Shown here piece by piece: positions 52,707 to 61,000 of a DNA stretch of 64,000 nt (position 1 is the first letter of the stretch; each line of letters begins with the position of its first letter). The notes below the pieces were generated by a model. The model made no database searches and had not been told where the DNA came from. It saw only the letters and a program-made list of their open reading frames with translations. This DNA comes from an uncultured Planctomycetaceae bacterium. Its GTDB lineage: Bacteria > Planctomycetota > Planctomycetia > Planctomycetales > Planctomycetaceae. Made by a program: the position numbers and the translations under genes. The DNA lies in contig CAITYU010000422.1 in the NCBI GenBank assembly GCA_903896675.1, forward strand, positions 1-64,000. Direction: 5' to 3'.

Positions 52707-54153
52707 GTATTGTGTTTGTCCTGCCTGCTCCCATGGTAATCACGATGTCCCCCGGACGAACTGCATCGTCTAATATGCCCGCCACACGGTCAAGGTCCGA
52801 CACCAGCTTTGCTCGTCCGCCCAGATTTCTTATCAGCTGCACCAGTTCCCCGGACAGGGCTGTGGCCTCCTCAGTCGAGGCCGATTCACGGATTCGCAGC
52901 GCCGGCAGCACATACAGCTCGTCCGCCAATCGCAGAGACTCAGAGAATTCCGCCATCAGGCCTCGCAGCCTGCTGCACTGATGAGGCTCAAAGACACCGA
53001 TAACCCGACGCCCCGGAAAACAGGATGCCAGAGTCGACAGGACCGCTGACACAGCGGTCGGATGATGGGCGTAGTCGTCGAACAGATCGGCACCACGCCA
53101 CGTTCCTCGGAATTCCAGCCGCCGCTGCATGCCAGGGAAATCCGCGAGAGCACGGGCTGCGGCAAAAGGGGACAGCCCCAGTTCACAGCCTGCCGCCAGC
53201 GCCATGGCTGCATTCAGCATGTTGTGACGCCCCGGTACAGTCAGATCCAGCAGCAATTCCTCACCACTGCTGTGCCGCAGCAGAACCTGTTGACCCGGCA
53301 AGCCAGTTACCGTACGAGCAGAAAGACTGCGACTACTGATCAGCGAATACTCCCAGAATTCCGCAAATCCCGCCCCGCTGCCTGAATGCCGTGGCACCAC
53401 TGCCACAGCCCGCCGATTTGCTCCGCGTACTGCTGCACAGGCAGTGCTGCAGTCCGCGTTCACAATCACCACTCCCCGATCAGACACTCCTGACAAAAAT
53501 CGGGTGTAGGAACCCAGCATGGAAAGCGGGTCGGCAAACCAGTCGAGGTGATCCGGTTCAATTCCGGTCAGGATTGCCAGATCCGGCGAAAGTGTCAGAA
53601 AGGAATCCCGGTACTCACAGCTCTCCACGACCATTTCTGCCGGACCAATTGCATGGTCAGGCTGTCGCGGCAACTGAAAATCGCCGCCGATGTAACGACC
53701 AGTCCGCCGACCATTGTGCTGCAGCAACCACCAAAGCATCCCTGACGTGGTGGTTTTGCCATGAGTCCCCGCAACACAGAACCGGGGCACGTCGCGGCAG
53801 CAGTCCGCCAGAGCTTCCGGAAGTGTCTGGATCCGGCAGTCGGCCTGCACGGCAGCCCGAAAAATCGGCAGGTCGGCCGGGACCGCCAGTGATCGGATGA
53901 CATGAGAATAATTGCGAAAATCAAGGCTTTGCAGCCGTGTCCAGTCAACGGTTGCGAGCTGTCGCTGCGACGAACCTGCCGCAATGGCAAACGCCTGCAG
54001 TCTGGTTGAATCCGTATCGCTGCCGGTGACCTGCTGACCACGGTTCAGCAGCAACTGGCACAGGTTGTTCATCCCGGCACCGCAGATTCCCAGCAATAAA
54101 CAGCGAGCAGTGGCTGTTGCTGGTGATTGGTGGATGGGTACCGAGACTGACAT
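52663..54153 (-). CDS. murC: UDP-N-acetylmuramate--L-alanine ligase
   Basis: 496 residues. It adds L-Ala to UDP-MurNAc. Motifs: LLLGICGAGMNNLCQLLLNRG (GxGGxGM type), the ATP motif GTHGKTTTSGML (129-140), ILTGIEPDHLDWF, VPGRHNMLNAAMAL, DDYAHHPTAVSAVLST and FEPHQCSRLRGL. It is the first gene of the murC-murB-ddl operon and starts from ATG 54153 next to an AT-rich intergenic region of about 460 bp. Some regions (for example 250-290) are slightly divergent, but all catalytic blocks are present. Confidence 0.96.
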   Translation of the reverse strand: MSVSVPIHQSPATATARCLLLGICGAGMNNLCQLLLNRGQQVTGSDTDSTRLQAFAIAAGSSQRQLATVDWTRLQSLDFRNYSHVIRSLAVPADLPIFRAAVQADCRIQTLPEALADCCRDVPRFCVAGTHGKTTTSGMLWWLLQHNGRRTGRYIGGDFQLPRQPDHAIGPAEMVVESCEYRDSFLTLSPDLAILTGIEPDHLDWFADPLSMLGSYTRFLSGVSDRGVVIVNADCSTACAAVRGANRRAVAVVPRHSGSGAGFAEFWEYSLISSRSLSARTVTGLPGQQVLLRHSSGEELLLDLTVPGRHNMLNAAMALAAGCELGLSPFAAARALADFPGMQRRLEFRGTWRGADLFDDYAHHPTAVSAVLSTLASCFPGRRVIGVFEPHQCSRLRGLMAEFSESLRLADELYVLPALRIRESASTEEATALSGELVQLIRNLGGRAKLVSDLDRVAGILDDAVRPGDIVITMGAGRTNTIHDQINRRIQRDSAA

Positions 54154-54401
54154 AAGCCTTCCGTGGCCGGGCAGTGAGTGTGAGAAAAAAAGTGCCTCGC
54201 TGCGTTTCCCTGCAGCAGGCTAAATTCTAGCGAATTCCTGAAATGCTGTCACGAGGTGATCAAAAGTGCATTTTTTGGCCGTTTTGTCTGCTGATGAGTG
54301 CTGGCTGATGAATTCGTCTCAGAATTTTATGACATTTGCGATAAAAATCGAAAATCACTGCGAGTGTTGGAAAAAACATATCTTTTGCCTCGCTTTTGTG
54401 T

Positions 54402-54407
54402 TATATT
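54402..54407 (+). promoter_or_regulatory. Candidate -10 element
   Basis: TATATT is one mismatch from TATAAT and sits in AT-rich DNA. Transcription from it would start about 7 nt downstream, at 54414-54415, which is exactly where the outer stem of the structured leader begins. A matching -35 hexamer at 16-18 bp spacing is weak, so the promoter call rests on the -10 and this coincidence. Confidence 0.4.
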
Positions 54408-54414
54408 ATGTCAG

Positions 54415-54524
54415 ATAACGAGGTCTTGAATTTAAGAAGGTCCAGCTTGGGCGTTTCTGCATGGCGTTCCAAGGCTTGGTTTTAACGATTACACGGCACC
54501 TGCAATCGCCCAAGGATTCGTTAT
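54415..54524 (+). ncRNA. Candidate structured leader RNA or small RNA
   Basis: Nested complementary arms are visible: outer ATAACGA (54415-54421) with TCGTTAT (54518-54524); inner CTTGGGCG (54446-54453) with CGCCCAAG (54507-54514), both perfect. Between the 5' arms is a small hairpin, TCTTG (54424-54428) with TTAAGA (54432-54437). A CCAAG-G-CTTGG palindrome lies in the inner loop. I matched it to no known riboswitch class (c-di-GMP-I consensus is absent). It precedes the FixJ-type gene by about 90 nt, so it could be a regulatory leader or an independent small RNA. Confidence 0.5.
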
Positions 54525-54612
54525 GAAAGGCCCCCCCCGCTAGTGTGTGCAGGATAATCACCATGATTCGCAGCGTTTTGATTGCTGTGCTTTTGCAGAG
54601 GGGGATTCAGTC

Positions 54613-55311
54613 ATGAGTCTGGCAGAATTTGACCATTCGACACTGCCGGAAGTTTATTTATCGGCCGATGAGCGACACGTGTATGTCATTGACGATGACG
54701 CTGCGGTGCTTGAGTTTCTGCGATTGTCTCTGGACATGGCCGGCTATCAGCCTCGCTGTTACCAATCCGCGTCTCAATTTCTGCAGGACTCGGCCGAACT
54801 GCCTCCGGGTGTGGTAATCAGCGACCAGGTCATGGCGGACATGCAGGGGCTGGAACTGCAGCGACGACTGGCCGAGACTCAGCCGGTGTTTCGCTTTATC
54901 CTGATTTCCGGTTATCCACGGACCAGTCTGGCAGTGACGGCAATGCGGATGGGGGCGATCACGGTGCTGGATAAGCCGTTTGATCGCCGCGAACTGCTGG
55001 CAGCGGTTTCCGAGGGCTTTCGTTTGCTGGCTACTGCAACCGAGCAGGAGGCTGCACTGCCTCCGCTGTTGCCTGATGGTCGCACGTATCTGTCCCTGCT
55101 GTCCCGCCAGGAGCTGAGTGTGATCCGGCTGGTTTACGAAGGTGCGACGAACAAGGCCATCTCGATTCAGATGGGCATCAGCGTCAAGACGGTGGAAAAG
55201 CATCGTTCGCGAGCCATGCGTAAGTTGCAGGTCCAGTCGATGGCTGGGCTGGTACGACTGGTGCAGCGTGTGCAGGCGATGCAGCGTGTCACCGACCGTA
55301 CGGGCATTTGA
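54613..55311 (+). CDS. FixJ-type response regulator
   Basis: 232 residues: receiver domain (about 20-140) with the acidic pocket VYVIDDDAAVLEF, phospho-acceptor in VVISDQVMADMQGLEL and Lys in LDKPFDRREL, then a LuxR-type helix-turn-helix (about 160-220; LSRQELSVIRLVYEGATNKAIS, split, and KTVEKHRSRAMRKLQV). It is expected to bind DNA when phosphorylated. GGGGGA 7 nt before ATG 54613 supports this start. No histidine kinase gene is adjacent, so it is an orphan here. The upstream leader may control its expression. It is convergent with recG, 21 bp apart. Confidence 0.92.
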   Translation: MSLAEFDHSTLPEVYLSADERHVYVIDDDAAVLEFLRLSLDMAGYQPRCYQSASQFLQDSAELPPGVVISDQVMADMQGLELQRRLAETQPVFRFILISGYPRTSLAVTAMRMGAITVLDKPFDRRELLAAVSEGFRLLATATEQEAALPPLLPDGRTYLSLLSRQELSVIRLVYEGATNKAISIQMGISVKTVEKHRSRAMRKLQVQSMAGLVRLVQRVQAMQRVTDRTGI

Positions 55312-55332
55312 ATCCGGATTGCTGTTCGGCTG

Positions 55333-57444
55333 TCAGCCTGTTTGTGGCAGGTCCAGCAGCCCGCTGAAGCGGTTCAGGACGACCTGTTTCAGGGGTTCAA
55401 AATGAGGCAGCTCCAGTTGTCCGCTGTCTACCAGATCGACGGCGATCCGGCGTGCTTCCTTCAATAGTACGAGGTCACGAACGGGGTCGGCACAGCGCAG
55501 TGGCATAGCGCCGCTCTGCCGCAGTCCCAGAATATCCCCGGGACCTCGCAGTTCTGCGTCCTTTTCGGCAAGGACAAAGCCGTCTGTCGACTGTTCGAGC
55601 GCTGTCAGTCGCGCGACGGCGTCCGCAGCTTCGGATTCAGAAAACAGAAAGCAGTAGCCCTGATGACTGCCGCGGCAGATGCGTCCGCGCAACTGGTGCA
55701 GCTGGGCCAGTCCGAAGCGTTCGGCCTGCTGAATGACCATCAGAGTGGCATTCGGTACGTTGACTCCGACCTCGATCACGGTCGTTGTCACCAGCACATC
55801 GCAGTTGCGTTCGCGGAATTGGTCCATCACGGCGTGTCGCTGTTCGCGGTCCATGCGTCCGTGCAGCAGTGCAATTCGCAGTCCGTCAAGTTCCGTTGCC
55901 TGCAGGGTGCGGAAGACGGATTCCGCTGCTGCCGAATCGTCGTCGGTCTGCCCCTCGACTCGCGGGCAGACCACGTAGGTCTGCCTGCCTGCGGCTGCCT
56001 GCTGTCGTACAAACTGCCAGACGCGAGACTGTTCCGACCGGGAGGCGATGCGTGAGGTGATGACTTTTTGTCGGCCGGGTGGCAGATCTTTGATGACGGA
56101 CACATCCAGATCCCCGAACTGTGTCAGGCAGAGGCTGCGGGGGATGGGTGTGGCGGTCATGATCAGCACGTGCGGGCTGAATTCGCCGCTGGAGAACCGG
56201 GATCTCTGGCGGACTCCGAAGCGGTGCTGTTCATCGATGACTGCGAGTGCGAGGCTGTGGAAGCGGACGGATTCCTGGATCAGTGCCTGAGTTCCGATGA
56301 TCAGGCTGATGGAACCATCGGCGATTCCGGCCAGAAGTTCGCGGCGTTTTGCGGCCGGCAGGCCTCCCAGCAGCAGGCAGCGCTGAACTCGACTTTCCCG
56401 CAGCAGTTCTTCAAGTGTGTCCCAGTGCTGTGAGGCAAGGACTTCGGTTGGAGCCATCAGGACAGCCTGGTGTCCGGCTGCGACGGCAGCCAGCAGTGCA
56501 TAGACGGCGATGGCTGTTTTTCCGGCGCCAACGTCTGCCTGCAGCAGTCGATGCATGGGCTCCTGCAGCTGCAGGTCACGGCAAAGATCCTGAATCGCCT
56601 GATCCTGCCCGCTGGTGAATCGGAAGCTGAAGAGACGTCTGATGCGGGCGTCGATTTTTGCTGAAACGGGCAGTGGCAGGGCCCGTTGCGCTCGAGTGCG
56701 CTGGCGACGAATGGCCAGTCCCAGTTGAAACTCGAGCAGATCGTCGAGGAGTACACGGTGTCGTGCTTCCCGCCACTGTTCCGGTGTGGCGGGGCAATGC
56801 AGTCCCCGCATGGCGGCTGGCAGTGTCGGCAGTTTCAGTTGCGAGCGGAGTGTTTCCGGGAGCGGATCCGGCAGCAGGTCGGCGAATTGTTCTGTGGCGA
56901 CTCGGGTCATGCGTCGCATGGCATCCATGGAGATGCCATCCGTCAGCGAGTATCGCGGCAGCACACCGGCTCCGGCTTCCACCTGATCATCGGCGGACAG
57001 CAGAATGACGGAAGGGTTGCTGAATTCCCAGCGGCCGTTTCGACGCTGGGGTTTGCCCTGGAAAATCAGTCTTTGGCCTTCGCTGAACCTGCGGAACATC
57101 CACGGCTGGTTGAACCAGATACCGCGGACGAAATGTCCTTCGCAGTTCAGGACGAGTCCGACCAGAGAGCGACCGGCAGTCAGTTCCCGGGCGTCGCGAT
57201 CCACGACAACTCCGTGCACAGCCTGCAGTTCATCGGGTTGAAGTTGTGGTACGGAGCGAATGCAGGTGAAGTCGTGGATTTCGTGAGGAATGTGGAACAG
57301 CAGGTCTGCGACGGTGTGAATGTCAAGATTTTTCAGCAGCAAAGCTCGCTGTGGTCCGACACCGCGCAGAAACTGCACGGGGGTTTGCAGTCCCGGGTTT
57401 TCCGGAGGCGTGGGGAATTGTGACTGTGCAGCGTTGCCGGACAT
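55333..57444 (-). CDS. recG: ATP-dependent DNA helicase RecG
   Basis: 703 residues. RecG reverses stalled replication forks and branch-migrates Holliday junctions. An N-terminal wedge/OB region begins VQFLRGVGPQRALLLKNL. Helicase motifs follow: LLQADVGAGKTAIA (Walker A near 305), MAPTEVLASQHW, the DEQH box (about 401) in VIDEQHRFGVRQR, MTATPIPRSL, and the C-terminal LLHGRMDREQR, TTTVIEVGVNVPNA, QLHQLRGRICRG. The RecG-specific TRG region (DAELRGPGDILGLRQSG) is intact. Normal length. A 560-bp gap upstream separates it from gltB, which is divergent. Confidence 0.97.
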   Translation of the reverse strand: MSGNAAQSQFPTPPENPGLQTPVQFLRGVGPQRALLLKNLDIHTVADLLFHIPHEIHDFTCIRSVPQLQPDELQAVHGVVVDRDARELTAGRSLVGLVLNCEGHFVRGIWFNQPWMFRRFSEGQRLIFQGKPQRRNGRWEFSNPSVILLSADDQVEAGAGVLPRYSLTDGISMDAMRRMTRVATEQFADLLPDPLPETLRSQLKLPTLPAAMRGLHCPATPEQWREARHRVLLDDLLEFQLGLAIRRQRTRAQRALPLPVSAKIDARIRRLFSFRFTSGQDQAIQDLCRDLQLQEPMHRLLQADVGAGKTAIAVYALLAAVAAGHQAVLMAPTEVLASQHWDTLEELLRESRVQRCLLLGGLPAAKRRELLAGIADGSISLIIGTQALIQESVRFHSLALAVIDEQHRFGVRQRSRFSSGEFSPHVLIMTATPIPRSLCLTQFGDLDVSVIKDLPPGRQKVITSRIASRSEQSRVWQFVRQQAAAGRQTYVVCPRVEGQTDDDSAAAESVFRTLQATELDGLRIALLHGRMDREQRHAVMDQFRERNCDVLVTTTVIEVGVNVPNATLMVIQQAERFGLAQLHQLRGRICRGSHQGYCFLFSESEAADAVARLTALEQSTDGFVLAEKDAELRGPGDILGLRQSGAMPLRCADPVRDLVLLKEARRIAVDLVDSGQLELPHFEPLKQVVLNRFSGLLDLPQTG

Positions 57445-58005
57445 AGCCTGACGGGCCCGGTGGGGTGGGAGTGGAGTGTGAAAACTGGCGGAATTCTAGC
57501 GTATTGGGGAATCTGAGTCTGTGATTCATGGTGGAATTCGTGCACAGATGGCGAGTGGCAGGGGGATTTTCGGGTCGTACGGCAGCTGGCAGGTTCTCGG
57601 ACTGCGAATTCCGGGATTGCTTCCACAAAACCCGATCGCGCTTGTTTTTCGCCCCGGGTATTGCAAGAATTTCGCTGTCCTGTTTGGTTCTTCGGCCTCC
57701 CACCGGTCTGAACTGTGTCCGGTAGACAGAATCATGTCGCTTACGTTTCCAGCTTTTTTGACTGCCGTGCGGATTGGCCGCTTGTTTTTCGGCCTCATCC
57801 TGCAGATTGCTGCGCCTGTCGCAGCGGGTGTGAAACGCGCGGCTGCGTCCAAACGCTGGCCCCTGCCACCTCGCTGACCAGCCGACAGAACTGGTATTTC
57901 CCGTGGCGTCAGCGAGTTCAGGTGGCAGACCCGTTGCGCTTTCCGAGCCGTCCGGATTTTCAGGCGGCAACCACTCAACAGACCTGAAAATCAGAGTAAA
58001 CTTCC
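57445..58005. other. Divergent intergenic region, recG / gltB
   Basis: 561 bases. ORFs on both strands (57521-57877 plus, 57323-57970 minus and others) overlap each other without family features, and I do not accept them. The right part contains a multi-stem inverted-repeat element (57864-57927) about 80 nt before gltB. No clear sigma-70 boxes are seen. Confidence 0.55.
57864..57927 (+). promoter_or_regulatory. Candidate structured leader element upstream of gltB
   Basis: Nested complementary arms: TGCCACCT (57864-57871) with AGGTGGCA (57920-57927); TCGCTGA (57871-57877) with TCAGCGA (57909-57915); and an inner hairpin ACCAG (57877-57881) with CTGGT (57891-57895). The arms are perfect in each case, sharing a base at the junctions and separated by a short bulge (GTTC side). 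It lies 79 nt before the gltB start and could be a 5'-UTR regulatory structure. It matches no riboswitch class that I recognise. Confidence 0.4.
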
Positions 58006-61000
58006 ATGGAAGATGTCCGCGGCAATCAGTACCCGGCCCCGTATCGCCCTCCCTTCGGAGCTCCCGAGGCTCACGGGCTGTACGATCCTCAGTTTGAACA
58101 CGAGAACTGCGGTGTCGGATTTGTGGCTCACATCAAGGGTCAGCGCAGTCATCAGATCATCGAGGACGCTGCAACAATCCTGCGGAATATGGATCACCGC
58201 GGAGCCTGTGGGTGCGAATCCAACACAGGTGACGGGGCGGGCATGCTGACCGCACTGCCGCACCGCTTTCTGCAGCGTGTCGCGCGGCAGCAATTGGGGC
58301 TTGAATTGCCGCAACCCGGGCGTTACGCGGCAGGCATCGTGTTCCTGCCGCAGGATTTGCAGCAGCGGGAGGAGTGTCGTGCGACGGTGCAGCAGTTCAT
58401 TGCTGAGCAGGGTCAGATCTGTCTCGGCTGGCGGCCGCTGCCCGTGGATTTTGATGCTGCCGATATCGGCCTGTCTGCTCGCGCCTGCGCCCCGGCAATG
58501 GAAATGCTGTTCATCGCTGCCGCTGATGGGCTTGACCACGAAGCGTTTGAACGGCAGTTGTTCATCATTCGCAAGCTGTCCAGTCACCGTCTCCGCAACA
58601 GCTCCATGTCGCAGGCTCTGCTGTTCTACATCTGCTCTCTGTCAACCAAGCTGATCATCTACAAGGGAATGCTGACGTCGCATCAGGTGCTGCCGTTTTT
58701 CCCGGACCTGCAGGCCGAGGATTTCGAAAGTCATCTCGCGATGGTGCATTCGCGGTTCGCCACAAACACGTTCCCCAGCTGGGACCGTGCTCAGCCGCTC
58801 CGCTTTATGGCCCATAACGGTGAAATCAACACCGTCAAAGGCAATTCAAACTGGATGTTTGCGCGTCAGGGGCTGATGCATAGCGATCTGTTTGGTGAGG
58901 ATATTCGCAAGCTGTTTCCGATTATTGAGCCCCACACATCAGACTCGGGGTGCTTCGACAATGCCCTCGAAATGCTTTACCACTCCGGCCGCAAGCTGCA
59001 GGAAGTGGTGATGATGATGGTGCCGGAAGCGTGGCAGAATCATCAGACGATGCCTGAGCCACGTCGCGCTTTTTACGAGTATTATTCGGCAGTACAGGAA
59101 CCGTGGGACGGGCCCGCATCGATCTCCTTCACCGACGGTCGTTACATCGGCGCCACACTCGACCGCAACGGACTGCGTCCCAGTCGCTACTATGTGACGA
59201 ACGATGACCGGGTGCTGATGGCCAGCGAAGTCGGCGTGCTGCAGATTGATCCGGCAAATGTCCGCCTGAAAGGGCGTCTGCAGCCTGGCCGTATGTTTCT
59301 CGTCGACTTTGAGCAGGGACGCATCATCGATGATGAAGAGCTGAAGGCAGACATGGCCGAACGACGGCCGTTCCAGCAGTGGGTCAGTGAGCAGCGAATC
59401 CGGCTGGAAGAGCTGCCTCGCAGGACGCCGCCTGAACGACTGACCGGGCAGGAACTGATCAGCAGAATGCAGGCTTTCGGGTATACGGCAGAGACCATGA
59501 ATTTCATGCTGCTGCCGCTGATCAAGGCTGACAAGGATCCGATCGGATCGATGGGCAACGACGCCGCGCTCGCCTGTCTCAGTGATCAGCCACGAATGCT
59601 GTACGATTACTTCCATCAGATCTTTGCCCAGGTCACCAACCCGCCGATCGACTCGATCCGCGAGGAGGTGATCATGTCTCTGGAATGTTACATCGGTCCG
59701 GAAGCCAATCTGCTGTCACCGACGGCGGAGAGCTGCCATCGGCTGCTGGTTCCGCATCCGATTCTGACAAACCACCAGATGGCCAATCTGAAGGGCATCA
59801 ATTATCGCGGGTGGAAGGCCCGGGTGATTGATATCACCTATCCGTTTGCAGAAGGGATAGCCGGACTTCGCACGGCTCTCGATCGCATCTGCGCCGAAGC
59901 TCGTGAAGCTGTCCGTGAAGGCTACAGTCTGATTGTGCTGTCGGACCGTCGTGTCAGTGCAGAGCGGGTTCCCGTGAGTTCGCTGCTGGCGACCGGGACG
60001 GTGCACCATCATCTGGTGCGTCATGAGGAGCGTGCGAAAATCGGATTGCTTGTGGAATCCGGTGAGGCTCGCGAGGTGCATCATTTCTGCCTGCTGATCG
60101 GATACGGTGCTGATGCGGTGAATCCGTATCTGGCTCTGTATGCACTGCGACATGCTCGCCTGGAAGGCAAGCTTTCCGATGACTGGGATGATGATCGGAT
60201 TGTCCATGCTTACCGTTCGGGCGTCGCTCATGGCATGCTGAAGGTGATGGCCAAAATGGGCATCTCGACGCTGCAGAGCTACAAGGGGGCACAGATCTTT
60301 GAAGCACTTGGTCTTGGCAAAGAGGTGATTGAGCTGTGTTTTGCCGGCACCCCCAGTCGGATTGGTGGCGTGGGCTTTGATGTGCTGGCGGAAGAATCGC
60401 TGATGCGGCATCACGTCGGATTCCCTGAGAATCCGGACAGCATCACGACGGATCTGCCCAATCCGGGTCTGTACGCATACCGTCGCCGTGGTGAACAGCA
60501 TGCATGGAATCCGCACACAATCGGTCGACTGCAGCAGGCGGCACGTCAGGGAGACAGGAACGCCTATCGTGATTTCGCGTCTCTCGTCAATCGCGAAACG
60601 ACTCGGGCCTGCCATCTGCGCGGCCTGCTGAAGTTCCGCAAAGGCAGCCCTGTGCCTCTCAGTGAGGTCGAACCGGCGGCCGAGATTGTGAAGCGATTCT
60701 GTTCAGGGGCCATGAGCTTCGGCTCGATCTCGGCGGATTCGCACGAGTCGCTTGCCATTGCCATGAATCGCCTCGGTGGCAAAAGCAATACGGGTGAGGG
60801 TGGCGAACGCTACGATCGATTCATACCGATGGAGAACGGGGATTCGCGCCGTTCAGCCATCAAGCAGGTGGCCTCAGGTCGATTCGGTGTCACGTCGTGG
60901 TATCTGACAAATGCCGATGAGCTGCAGATCAAGATTGCTCAGGGAGCCAAGCCGGGCGAGGGTGGTGAGCTGCCCGGGCACAAGGTGGATAAAGTGATTG

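Larger units (their letters stand above)
54154..54612. other. Divergent intergenic region with AT-rich promoter and leader
   Basis: 459 bases between murC (minus) and a FixJ-type regulator (plus). The left half is AT-rich and includes a -10-like TATATT (54402-54407). The right half carries a nested inverted-repeat structure (54415-54524) and a run of eight C (54531-54538). A 21-codon ORF (54461-54524) lies wholly inside the structure and lacks a ribosome-binding site. Confidence 0.7.

Noticed and set aside
54461..54524. 21-codon ORF inside the leader before the FixJ-type gene
   Set aside because: There is no ribosome-binding site and it coincides with the paired structure; it remains a weak leader-peptide possibility only.
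54415..54524. Cyclic di-GMP-I or other known riboswitch class
   Set aside because: I could not find the conserved core sequences of the classes I know; the call is left as an unclassified structure.
57521..57877. 118-codon plus-strand ORF and its overlapping minus-strand ORFs upstream of gltB
   Set aside because: Composition is mixed, frames overlap on both strands, and no family features or ribosome-binding sites are seen.
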